This document shows, piece after piece, positions 1 through 8,320 of a stretch of 64,000 nucleotides of DNA; position 1 is the stretch's first letter; every line of letters starts with the position of its first letter. The DNA comes from Bacteroidales bacterium. Lineage in GTDB: Bacteria; Bacteroidota; Bacteroidia; Bacteroidales; JAQUTK01. Under the pieces are notes generated by a model. That model did no database searches. It was given only the letters and a program-made list of their open reading frames with translations, and was not told the DNA's origin. The stretch covers positions 1 to 64,000 of the forward strand of contig JAQUTK010000005.1 of the NCBI GenBank assembly GCA_028709785.1, read 5' to 3'. Position numbers and translations under genes: made by a program.

Positions 1-2
1 TT

Positions 3-92
3 GTGAACTGTATTTCATGTTACGCCTATTTTGACCATAAAGATAACTGTTTCTTGAGATATTTGAAAGAAATAATAGAACTATTTATCTAA
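3..92 (+). CDS. Possible 3' end of a gene cut by the window start
   Basis: Frame 3 is open from the window edge to a TAA at 90-92, giving about 29 codons with two Cys residues four apart near the edge and a Leu/Ile-rich end. Nothing identifies a family. The other plus-strand frames stop within about 35 bases. It may be the tail of a gene lying to the left, or chance. Confidence 0.2.
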   Translation: MNCISCYAYFDHKDNCFLRYLKEIIELFI

Positions 93-148
93 ATATCAGT
101 TCATTACTCGAATTCAGTGAACCCTATATAGAGGAAGCGAAGAAGGAA

Positions 149-658
149 ATGCAGACACTAGCTTCCCTCCTTCAGCTCTTTCGCAAGGCATCCGGCATAT
201 CTGTTGCAAAAATGTGTGAGGATTGCGGCATTTCACACGCTACATGGGAAGATATCGAAAAAGGAAAAGACATGAAACAATCCACATTCCTGGTCTTTTT
301 AGATCACCTGTTTTACAATGCCGATCGGAAACCAAACTACCTGGTATTATTAAAAACTATCATTCTAGCCGAATTGAATGACGAGTACGTAGTTGCAAAA
401 AGAATAAGCAAACACGAATACCCCCTGCCCTCCATGTCCGATTGTATTTTTGGCTTCGATCCGGATCCAAATTGGTATAATGACGAAAAGACCATGCAGG
501 TGATCGAAGAACTGAAGGAATTAATACAGGCAAGAAAGGAGGAACACAAAGCCGAGAAGGAAAAACTGAAAGCTGAAATAAAGAAAGAGAAAGCTGAAAC
601 GAAGAAACTGAGAGAGGAAATCAAAAAGCTGAAAGCCGAAAAGAAGAACGGGAATTAA
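149..658 (+). CDS. Helix-turn-helix protein with C-terminal charged coiled coil
   Basis: The 169-residue product has an XRE-like N-terminus at about residues 5-38: short helices, then the stretch SVAKMCEDCGISHATWEDIE, which resembles a Cro/C1-type recognition helix pair. The middle (40-110) is unrecognised. The C-terminus, about 115-167, is almost entirely Lys/Glu/Ala/Leu in heptad-like order and should form a long coiled coil, probably for dimerisation. A purine-rich GAAGAAGGAA sits just before the ATG. The gene stands alone, with its own terminator hairpin at 674-697. It could be a small DNA-binding regulator at the edge of the defence island. No catalytic motif is visible. Function is not assigned. 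Confidence 0.7.
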   Translation: MQTLASLLQLFRKASGISVAKMCEDCGISHATWEDIEKGKDMKQSTFLVFLDHLFYNADRKPNYLVLLKTIILAELNDEYVVAKRISKHEYPLPSMSDCIFGFDPDPNWYNDEKTMQVIEELKELIQARKEEHKAEKEKLKAEIKKEKAETKKLREEIKKLKAEKKNGN

Positions 659-672
659 GAAGAGTGATGAAG

Positions 673-702
673 AGGAAGCAGCCGGTAGGCTGCTTCCTTT
701 GT
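673..702 (+). terminator. Rho-independent terminator after the HTH gene
   Basis: A perfect 10-bp stem (GGAAGCAGCC at 674-683, GGCTGCTTCC at 688-697) with a four-base loop is followed by TTTGTTG. It lies 15 bases after the stop codon and isolates the HTH gene from the defence genes. Confidence 0.85.
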
Positions 703-772
703 TGCATGAATGTAATCAAGCGTTATTTTTAAAAATATAGTCTGTATTTTCGATAGTTTAAATATTTATGAT

Positions 773-780
773 TACGTTTG
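773..780 (+). promoter_or_regulatory. Candidate Bacteroidota -7 box (TACGTTTG)
   Basis: Matches the TAnnTTTG -7 consensus in an AT-rich gap, about 107 bases before the TIR gene. No well-spaced TTTG -33 element is seen, so this is only a candidate. Confidence 0.35.
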
Positions 781-886
781 CCAGATTAAAGAAATAAGCA
801 TTGAAAAATTTATGTGAGCTGTCCCAATTGGAATGCTTACTTTATGTATTTGATAGGTGAATAGATGTTGTGAAAATGGTCATTAA

Positions 887-1891
887 ATGCAATACACAAT
901 AATGAAAAAAAACAATTTTGATATTGCTCTTTCATTTGCAGGAGAACAGAGAGAATATGTAGATCAAGTTGCAAATATTCTAAACCAAAAAGGAATATCA
1001 ACATTTTACGACAAGTTTGAAGAAGCTAATTTATGGGGAAAAAACCTCTATGATTATCTTTCAGATATTTATATGAATCAAGCGAGATATACGATAATGT
1101 TTATTTCTAAGGATTATAGTAAGAAATTGTGGACAAATCATGAAAGGCAAGCTATGCAAGCTAGAGCTTTTCAAGAAAATTCGGAGTATATACTTCCTGC
1201 AAAATTCGATGATACTGAAATATCTGGAATTTTACCTACAACTGGATATATTAGCCTTCAAGATAAAACGCCAGATGAATTTGTTTCAATTATTGAGAAA
1301 AAACTCATTTATAGTGGTGGAACTATACCAAGTGAGAATTTACGAAGTGCCTTATCGACAATAATTACTATTCCCAAAACAGACCCTAAGAATATTAGTT
1401 TAACAGTAATCTCTGATGATAATCTAATTCAAGGAGCACAAGTTTGTTTAATCGCAAACAATGGAACAACATTAAATGCAACAACCGACGTTGAAGGGAA
1501 AGCTAACTTTCGTATTACAACAAGAAGACTGTATTCCGTTTTAGTTGCTCATTCTGATTATTCTTCTGCAATTATGGAACAATTTGACACAACGGAGAAT
1601 TTGAAAATCACTTTAAAGCCTGTTGAGAATGTAGGATCTATTATTTGTCATAGCACTTGCTATATTCCAAGACTTCAAGGCAGACTAAATCCAATCTTGG
1701 ATTCTCCAAGAAGATATTTTTATGCTGATAATATTGCAATTGAAGGAGGAAAAGAGCAACCTGTACTGTTTGAGCTAAATAAACCAGTACAAGTTGAAGA
1801 CTGTAATGGAATAATCATGAATCTAATTTTCAGGTTCATGCTAGCTCGCACAACCTTAATTGATTTCATAAAGCCTGTTTTTAAAGAATAA
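887..1891 (+). CDS. TIR-domain effector protein with accessory C-terminal domains
   Basis: The 334-residue protein starts with a bacterial TIR domain (about residues 11-135). The first strand is DIALSFAGEQ, and W82 with E86 in the block KKLWTNHERQAM fit the W-x-x-x-E pattern that carries the catalytic glutamate of TIR NADases. Residues about 170-245 resemble a carboxypeptidase-regulatory or Ig-like beta-sandwich (GAQV...T-D-x-E-G-K-A). Residues 248-334 form a further conserved-looking module I cannot name. There is no signal peptide or membrane segment, so it is probably cytoplasmic. An alternative start is Met6 at 902. It lies 56 bases before the Shedu gene on the same strand in AT-rich DNA, consistent with one transcript. 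Known bacterial TIR proteins deplete NAD or make cyclic-ADPR-type signals on phage infection; that this one does so is inference. Confidence 0.85.
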   Translation: MQYTIMKKNNFDIALSFAGEQREYVDQVANILNQKGISTFYDKFEEANLWGKNLYDYLSDIYMNQARYTIMFISKDYSKKLWTNHERQAMQARAFQENSEYILPAKFDDTEISGILPTTGYISLQDKTPDEFVSIIEKKLIYSGGTIPSENLRSALSTIITIPKTDPKNISLTVISDDNLIQGAQVCLIANNGTTLNATTDVEGKANFRITTRRLYSVLVAHSDYSSAIMEQFDTTENLKITLKPVENVGSIICHSTCYIPRLQGRLNPILDSPRRYFYADNIAIEGGKEQPVLFELNKPVQVEDCNGIIMNLIFRFMLARTTLIDFIKPVFKE

Positions 1892-1947
1892 AGGCCGTCG
1901 CCAAGAATGCATAAAACAGAATAGGAATAAATTTAAATCGAAAGAAA

Positions 1948-3165
1948 ATGACTGAAGCTGAGGAATACAAAATCTTTGTGAATAAGCAAACAGATAAGAT
2001 TTATTTAAGTAAGTCAATCGACGACGTAACGGAAACTGTCCCTGGTAAAGAAAGTATAGAAACAATTCGCCAAATAAGATATATTTCTAATGTAGGAGAA
2101 TCTGACCAACAAGAACATATTAAATTAAATGACGAAATTGTATTACGATCAACGCCAAAAGCGCGGCAAGAAATTATTGCTAAATTCTACGAAGACTCTC
2201 GAAATCTTGTATCTCTTCAAATACAGAAATTTTCGACAGATTCAGGGAATCCCCACAAAACCTATTTTACATTTATCGGGGATGAAATTTGGAAATTGTA
2301 TTCCTTTATTCGAAATATTCCACTTATACCAATCAAGGGAAGTGAAAAACAACAATTTCAAGAAAACGACATCAACAATATCGTCTTAAGTAAAAAACAT
2401 ATACTACAATTTATTTATGAACAGCCTGAAATTATTCCAGAACTAATTGAGGAATTACAGAAACACAAAATAAAACGTGAAGACATAATTGGGCTTGCTC
2501 ACAGAAAGAGTCAACTTGAAGAGTTCAGAAGCATGCTTTACGTTGAAGGTTACTTTGAGGGTTTAAAGGAAAATTCAAAAATTGATAAAGATGAATTAGT
2601 CTGGCAGAAATTCTTTGAAAAAAACACTTGGATTTTGGGTTATGGACTTAATTATATATTTAATTCAGAATTGGATGGTAAGAAACTAGAACAAGTAACC
2701 AATGGATATGACTTTAAAGGTTCTGGGAAAAGAGTTGATTTACTAATGAAAACAAAAGGAATGATAAACTCATTGTGTTTTGGAGAAATAAAGACCCATA
2801 AGACAAGTTTGTTAAAGAACTCTTCTTATCGTAGTGAATGTTGGTCTGTGAGTGATGAAGTTATTGGTGGAGTTGCCCAAATCCAAAGGACAATTCAAAA
2901 ATCACTCGAAAATATAAGAACTAAAACAGAAATGAAAGATAATAATGGAGATTTAACGGGCGAACAGTTGTACTTATACCAACCGAAATCATTTTTACTA
3001 GTTGGCTCACTAAGCCAATTTACAGCAGATGATAAAGTAAATGAAGATAAGTTTTCCTCATTCGAATTGTTTCGACGTAATTTGGTAAATCCTGAAATTA
3101 TTACTTTTGATGAACTCTATGAACGAACAAAACACATAGTGAATAATCCAATTGAAGATATTTAG
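1948..3165 (+). CDS. sduA: Shedu-type anti-phage nuclease (DUF4263 family)
   Basis: This 405-residue protein has the C-terminal PD-(D/E)XK nuclease fold of Shedu proteins. A block FFEKNTWILGYGL (about 222-234) is followed by GSGKRVDLLM with D264 and then GEIKTH with E280 and K282, matching the D...ExK metal-binding core. The first 200 residues are a poorly conserved domain of the kind that varies between Shedu proteins and probably senses infection or binds DNA. SduA alone is a described defence system, acting as an oligomeric DNA nuclease. Here it directly follows a TIR gene in the same orientation, which suggests a compound system or at least a defence island. The start ATG is preceded by AAAGAAA. 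Confidence 0.88.
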   Translation: MTEAEEYKIFVNKQTDKIYLSKSIDDVTETVPGKESIETIRQIRYISNVGESDQQEHIKLNDEIVLRSTPKARQEIIAKFYEDSRNLVSLQIQKFSTDSGNPHKTYFTFIGDEIWKLYSFIRNIPLIPIKGSEKQQFQENDINNIVLSKKHILQFIYEQPEIIPELIEELQKHKIKREDIIGLAHRKSQLEEFRSMLYVEGYFEGLKENSKIDKDELVWQKFFEKNTWILGYGLNYIFNSELDGKKLEQVTNGYDFKGSGKRVDLLMKTKGMINSLCFGEIKTHKTSLLKNSSYRSECWSVSDEVIGGVAQIQRTIQKSLENIRTKTEMKDNNGDLTGEQLYLYQPKSFLLVGSLSQFTADDKVNEDKFSSFELFRRNLVNPEIITFDELYERTKHIVNNPIEDI

Positions 3166-3520
3166 AAATTGAGAGAGATTGTGAATATTGCAGAGCCACA
3201 CTTTATCTTCTTTTCAGTCGTTGGAAAATTTCTATTGGTTGGTATGATAAATTCAATATTTTAAGCTTCATCAAATGTTGAGGGGTGAGATTCCAATTGA
3301 ATTCGTTAAAAAATTAGATATCCCAATTGCTTGATTAGTACAGTAGAGAAACGAATCTTCTACTTTAAATATTTTAAAAATTGTAATAAAATTTGTCGTT
3401 TGACTTTGCAGAAGTATAGAAAGTACTAAATATTTTTAGTTTGATGAATTAATTTTGCGAGATACGATTCCTTGTCTTATATTTTGTATAGCTTTGCGTA
3501 AATTAAGTAAAATAATAATT
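3166..3520 (+). other. 355-base AT-rich gap without a supported gene
   Basis: No long open frame, RNA gene or clear hairpin is visible. Short open stretches exist (for example about 20 codons from an ATG near 3275 to a TGA, and about 33 open codons up to a TAA near 3430), but neither resembles a known protein. A TAGCTTTG box near its right end probably drives the NTPase gene. Confidence 0.5.
3489..3496 (+). promoter_or_regulatory. Candidate -7 box (TAGCTTTG) for the NTPase gene
   Basis: TAnnTTTG match ending 24 bases before the ATG at 3521. Transcription would begin downstream of the earlier TTG codon at 3455, which supports the ATG as start. No clear -33 element. Confidence 0.45.
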
Positions 3521-5647
3521 ATGTCAGATAATACCATTAGTTTATACAAACTTCGAAGTAAAATTAGTAAAAATGGATTAGATCCTTTTAATTATCAAAT
3601 TGATCAAATCGAGTCACTTAAATTAACAAAAAAAACCAATCCCAAATATGTAGAGCCAATTTTTTCCCTGCAAGCATCAAGTATAGAAGGAGGATCTTTT
3701 GATAATGCAACAATTATACTTATATCCGCAGCAGGTGCTACAGGCAAAACATCGCTAACCGAACACTTATCGTTCGAATTGAAAGCTCCAATTTTTGATT
3801 TAAGTAAACATGATCCTGTTGCCAGTAACTCTTTGACTGGATTACTATTTAACAGCATGGATTTACCTGATTTTACTGATTATTCGGCTAAACTAAAAGC
3901 AGGTAAATCAACTATGATTATCGATGCTTTAGATGAAGGATTTCTTAAAACTACAGTAGATGGTTTTTATGCTTTCCTTGATAATATTGCAAGAATGTCA
4001 ACTGAAGCCAAAGGCGTTCCTTTTGTCTTGCTGGGAAGGACTAATATTGTTGAGCTCGTAACATTATATTTAGAAGCAAAGAATATAAAAGTTGCTTTAT
4101 TACAAATAGAACCTTTCACAGTAGATGCAGCTAAATCGTTTGTTGATAAGCATGTCGACTCCGAAAGTAAAACAAGGTTTGAAGACCAATATATAGCTGT
4201 TCGGGATTATATTGTTGATGCAATTGAAGGTTTTTTTAAAAATCAATCTGAAATCAATCACAAACAATATTTGCAATTCATTGGATATGCCCCAGTATTA
4301 CTTGCAATATCAACTTTATTAAATGACAATGGCAATTATCATGCTTTATTGGAAAATTTGAAATTAAACAACAGAAGAAATATCCAATTGGTTATTGATA
4401 TTATTGAACGAATACTCAAGAGGGATAAAGAAGAAAAAATAGTTAAATTACTGCTACCCTCATTGATAGGAGACAGAGATGAGCCATTTGTAGAATCAGC
4501 GAAAATAAACATTTATACCATTGAAGAACAATGTGCTAGATTGTTATGTAGCCAATTTGGGGAAGACTTTAATCCTTCTGTTACAGGTGATATATATTTT
4601 GACTTAGAATATAACAAACAGATAAAATCGTGGTTGAAAGAACATCCTTTCTTGTCAAATAATGGTAAAATTCAAAATGTTGTTTTCGAAAGCTATATTA
4701 TAGCAAAGCTCATTAAAAAAGAAGAATACAAAGACTGTGTTTTTCGATATTTACAAAGTCTCTATAGAAATGCTTATATGCTTTTCTATATTTTTGACGA
4801 GCTTGTGAGTACTAATAGAATTGTCGACAAAGACTTCGTTTCGTATCTATTTGATTCTTTAAAAGCTTTAGATAAGAAGGGACATTATTCAACGATGGAA
4901 CTAGTTATGCAATCGATAGATGAAAACACAGGAGATATTGAATGTGATCTTAACTTCTTTAAAGCTGATAATGACAATGAAGATTGTTGTTACACAGTGA
5001 AAACTAATATAAATGACACAATATCCCTTGGTTCAGAAATTTCCAATATGACTATTGATCTACCTTTAACAATTAAATTATCTTCAAATAAGGCTGACTG
5101 CATTCCTCCTGCATATATTAAATGTGATACAATACGATGTTCAGCTTGTGAGATATTGTTAAATTCCGGTTCTGATAACAATAGTATTATTTTTGAATGT
5201 AAAAACTTCGTTGTTGAATGTAGTGAGAAAGACACTCTTCCAATGTTAACAAGCCAAAGAAATTTCAGCAAAGAACAGTTTAAAATAATATGCAATAATA
5301 GTCTTACTTATCCTTTTGTACAATACCTTTTTGATGCTTCTTTACAAAAAGCACCTGTAGATATCATTGAGAAGTATCATAAAATGAGAAGAATTTTTTT
5401 AATGTTTCGATCACATAGTAAAGGTGATTTGGCTAGATATAAAGAAAAAATCGACAACAGGATAGGTAATAGCTATATAGGGAAAAGTGTTATTGCAGCT
5501 TTATTGAGTGCTGAAATAATATATTCAAGGGATATTATGTATTTTGTCAATACAGAAAAGATGGCATCAGAGTTAGGAGTGAAGTATAATGACATAAGGT
5601 CCTCTGTTATCAATGATAAGATACAATCATTTTTATCTAAAATATAG
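3521..5647 (+). CDS. NACHT/STAND-like P-loop NTPase, probable defence protein
   Basis: The product is 708 residues from the ATG at 3521; the frame also opens at a TTG at 3455. A Walker A motif, AAGATGKTS (about 70-78), is followed by a Walker B with acidic extension, TMIIDALDEG (131-140). The DALDE form is typical of NACHT/STAND ATPases. A sensor-like stretch FVLLGRTN comes next, then about 170 residues of helical character. Residues 460-708 match nothing I recognise and could be a sensor or effector domain. There is no signal peptide or membrane helix. AT-rich composition and position after the TIR and Shedu genes suggest a defence role. It is separated from them by 355 bases and probably has its own promoter, so it may be an independent module. 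The family assignment beyond P-loop NTPase is inference. Confidence 0.75.
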   Translation: MSDNTISLYKLRSKISKNGLDPFNYQIDQIESLKLTKKTNPKYVEPIFSLQASSIEGGSFDNATIILISAAGATGKTSLTEHLSFELKAPIFDLSKHDPVASNSLTGLLFNSMDLPDFTDYSAKLKAGKSTMIIDALDEGFLKTTVDGFYAFLDNIARMSTEAKGVPFVLLGRTNIVELVTLYLEAKNIKVALLQIEPFTVDAAKSFVDKHVDSESKTRFEDQYIAVRDYIVDAIEGFFKNQSEINHKQYLQFIGYAPVLLAISTLLNDNGNYHALLENLKLNNRRNIQLVIDIIERILKRDKEEKIVKLLLPSLIGDRDEPFVESAKINIYTIEEQCARLLCSQFGEDFNPSVTGDIYFDLEYNKQIKSWLKEHPFLSNNGKIQNVVFESYIIAKLIKKEEYKDCVFRYLQSLYRNAYMLFYIFDELVSTNRIVDKDFVSYLFDSLKALDKKGHYSTMELVMQSIDENTGDIECDLNFFKADNDNEDCCYTVKTNINDTISLGSEISNMTIDLPLTIKLSSNKADCIPPAYIKCDTIRCSACEILLNSGSDNNSIIFECKNFVVECSEKDTLPMLTSQRNFSKEQFKIICNNSLTYPFVQYLFDASLQKAPVDIIEKYHKMRRIFLMFRSHSKGDLARYKEKIDNRIGNSYIGKSVIAALLSAEIIYSRDIMYFVNTEKMASELGVKYNDIRSSVINDKIQSFLSKI

Positions 5648-5808
5648 CATGATTTTAGTAAGAACTCTGTTAAGGATTAAAATTTTGACGATTTAAGATA
5701 AGCTATTATATACTGACGTTCAAATGTGATCCTTTTTGATAGACATAGAGGCGATTTTCTATTCATTGCAACTGTGGACAAATCAAAATCAGGAAAGACA
5801 AGCGATTC

Positions 5809-8181
5809 ATGAAAACTAAATATGTACGAAGTACCTTATCAATGAGAAGAGCGATACTCTTCCTTATGACTCTGTTTTTATCGGTAATCAATAGCTATTC
5901 GAAAGACTATTCCGGGACAGTTGTTGACAGTCTGACATCTGAAAAGATTGGCTTTGCGACAGTCTCTTTACTGAATCAGTCAGGAGAAAAGCAATTTATC
6001 GGGATAACAGATGATCAAGGTCGGTTTACAGCTACAATTCAAGAAGAGATAGCGTTCATAAAGATAAGTTTCATCGGTTATAAGACTATTGAACAAAGGA
6101 TTGATAATTTGAATGGCGCCGGCGATTTAGGAGTATTCAGGTTGGCTCCGAATGTTAGCCTGCTTGGCGAGGTGTCGGTTCAGGCAAATACCGTGGAACA
6201 TAAAGTGGACCGTACTGTACATGTAATTACTCCGGCTATACGCAAAGGAACTTTTACTGCGCCGGAGATGTTGGGTAATATTCTTGGTTTGAGATTTGAC
6301 CGGATCAATGACAAGGTATTGGTAAACAATAAATCGAACGTTCTGATTCTTGTGGATGGAATTCAGAAGTCTCAGGAATATGTAAACAGTCTGGATCCTT
6401 CCAGAATTCAGGAAGTTGAAATTGTCAAAGAGCCGACCGGGCGATATATTTCCGATGACTACTCGGCAGTGATCAACCTCGTTCTTATAAAAGAGTATGA
6501 AGGATATTGTCTCAATATGAGAAACTTGATGATTATCAGTCCTTCGGGTTCCAATGGGGATAACGGATTGGCAAATGAACAACCAAAAATTCTTTTCAAT
6601 TACACGAAGAACAGGTGGAATGTGTATGCCAATTATGTGTATGCCGATATTCATTGGAACTACGCAAACAGAATCCGAAAAACTTATTCTAATGTCATGG
6701 ATGTGACATCTGAGAAGGTAACCAGTAAGAATCCGAATGAAGACTATGATTACTTTGCTCATGCTGCTTCCGTGGGAATGGATTATCAGATTGCAAAAGA
6801 TCATTCGATCTCTATTCAGGATCGGTTCAGTTATGAGGATACCCGTACGGATCTTCTATATAACCAACAGGTTTCCTATCTGAAATCGGGATTGTCTGAA
6901 AATATCCGGCAAAGAACTTTGAATCAGGATTTGCGTAAGAATAACTCTGCAAGCATCTTTTATGTAGGGAAACTGAATGAGAGATTGACAACACACAGTG
7001 ATCTGACGTATGACTATTATTCCAGCGATTTGCATCACTTGTATGATCAGAACCGTAGTTTAACTCAGGATTATAAGTATGTCAATGCAAAGAACTATAT
7101 TCGTTTCAACGCGGATGCTGATTACATGATAGCATCCAACCTGAGTCTGAATAGTGGGTATACTTCTATCTGGAATAATTACAGAACGAAGGATTCAGTT
7201 GGCAACCAATTATCTCTGTATAATGAGTACAGGAACAGACTATTTGCCTACCTCTTTTTCTCACCAATTCAAACAGTTAGCGCAAAGGTGGGTGTTGCAG
7301 TTGAAAATCTCTATACAAAGAATCTCTCTTCTGAAAGGAACTATTGGGGGGTACTTCCTTTTGCTCAACTGAACTATGCTGCGCATCCAATGTTGAATCT
7401 GAATCTGAGTTACAACTCTTCTATTTCCTATCCCAGACTTTTTCAGCTGAGTCCTTCGAATTATGCTCTTGATTCTTTGATGATGCAGACGGGTAATCTG
7501 GGTCTGGTGCAAACGATGAATCACCAGACTCAACTCGAAATGACTTTCCTGCAATGTCTGACCCTTACTTCGACCTTTGCTTATTCTCCGAATGCAATCG
7601 AGCCGCTCTATTCCCTATCGGCTGGAAAGTATTATAGTACTTATGCGAATGTAAGTGGTCGTATGTTTGCTTTAGGATTGGATTATAATCAGTCATTGGG
7701 AGAGTTTCTGAACTGGAACTCTTCTGCCGGCTACTATAACGGCAAAGTCATGTACAATGGAACTCAGAATTCATGAAAAGTATGGACATTTAATTCTGCA
7801 TTGGAATGCTACCACCCGAAGCTTGGCTTGATGACTTCTCTGGAATATAATCGTACGATGAATAAATCGATTCTTCCCCAAGGGTATCGGATGGAAGGAC
7901 AAGATAGTTGGATGCTTACGGCAAGCAAAAAGTTCTGGAAAGATAGAGCTTCTTTGATGGTTTCCTATATCCTTCCCATTGATTGGGGTACTCGTATGAA
8001 ACAAGAATCGAAGATCAATACTCCTTTTTATCAGGAATATAACTCCCTGGATCTGAAAACGTATCACAACATGTTGTTCGTCCGTCTGAATATCCGCATC
8101 AACGGAGGCAAGAAAGTGAAACAGATCGAGAAACAAACAACTATTGAGAGTGAAGAGAAAAAAGGACGTGGTTTGTTTTGA
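5809..8181 (+). pseudogene. Outer-membrane beta-barrel receptor gene interrupted by an in-frame TGA
   Basis: One reading frame encodes about 790 residues but is cut by a TGA at 7774-7776; the same frame then stays open to the natural stop at 8179-8181. Part one (655 residues) has a signal peptide (best from Met12 at 5842), a carboxypeptidase-regulatory beta-sandwich (about 32-110), a TonB-receptor plug-like region (about 120-220, with VLILVDGIQ and a following VEIVKEPTGR) and most of a barrel of the outer-membrane beta-barrel family. Part two (134 codons) holds the last strands and a Lys/Glu-rich end. Without it the barrel cannot close. The likely cause is a nonsense mutation such as TGG to TGA, or a sequencing error. 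The gene stands alone and has no SusD partner. Its substrate is unknown. Confidence 0.8.
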
Positions 8182-8211
8182 TCGGCTCAAGAATAGACAT
8201 TTCCTTTGAAT

Positions 8212-8266
8212 TATCGGGTCATTTTGAGCTGATTATTCACTATTTTGAGCAGGTTTTGACCCGATA
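8212..8266. repeat. 10-bp inverted repeat enclosing direct repeats
   Basis: TATCGGGTCA at 8212-8221 and its exact reverse complement TGACCCGATA at 8257-8266 enclose 35 bases. That interior carries ATTTTGAGC twice (8221-8229 and 8242-8250). It lies after the broken receptor gene and before the glycosidase promoter. It may be a weak terminator or an operator. Confidence 0.5.
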
Positions 8267-8293
8267 GCCTTTTCTCTGATTTGAAAAATGCAC

Positions 8294-8301
8294 TATATTT
8301 G
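8294..8301 (+). promoter_or_regulatory. Candidate -7 box (TATATTTG)
   Basis: TAnnTTTG match 20 bases before the ATG at 8321. It excludes the upstream in-frame ATG at 8288 as the real start of the glycosidase gene. Confidence 0.5.
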
Positions 8302-8320
8302 CGCCATTGATAAAACCTCA

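Noticed and set aside
3166-3520. Small gene between sduA and the NTPase
   Set aside because: Only frames of about 20-35 codons, no start signal and no resemblance to a known small toxin or antitoxin.
5809-7776. Intact shorter receptor ending at 7776
   Set aside because: The same frame continues for 134 codons of barrel-like sequence to a natural end, so the stop is a break and not the normal terminus.
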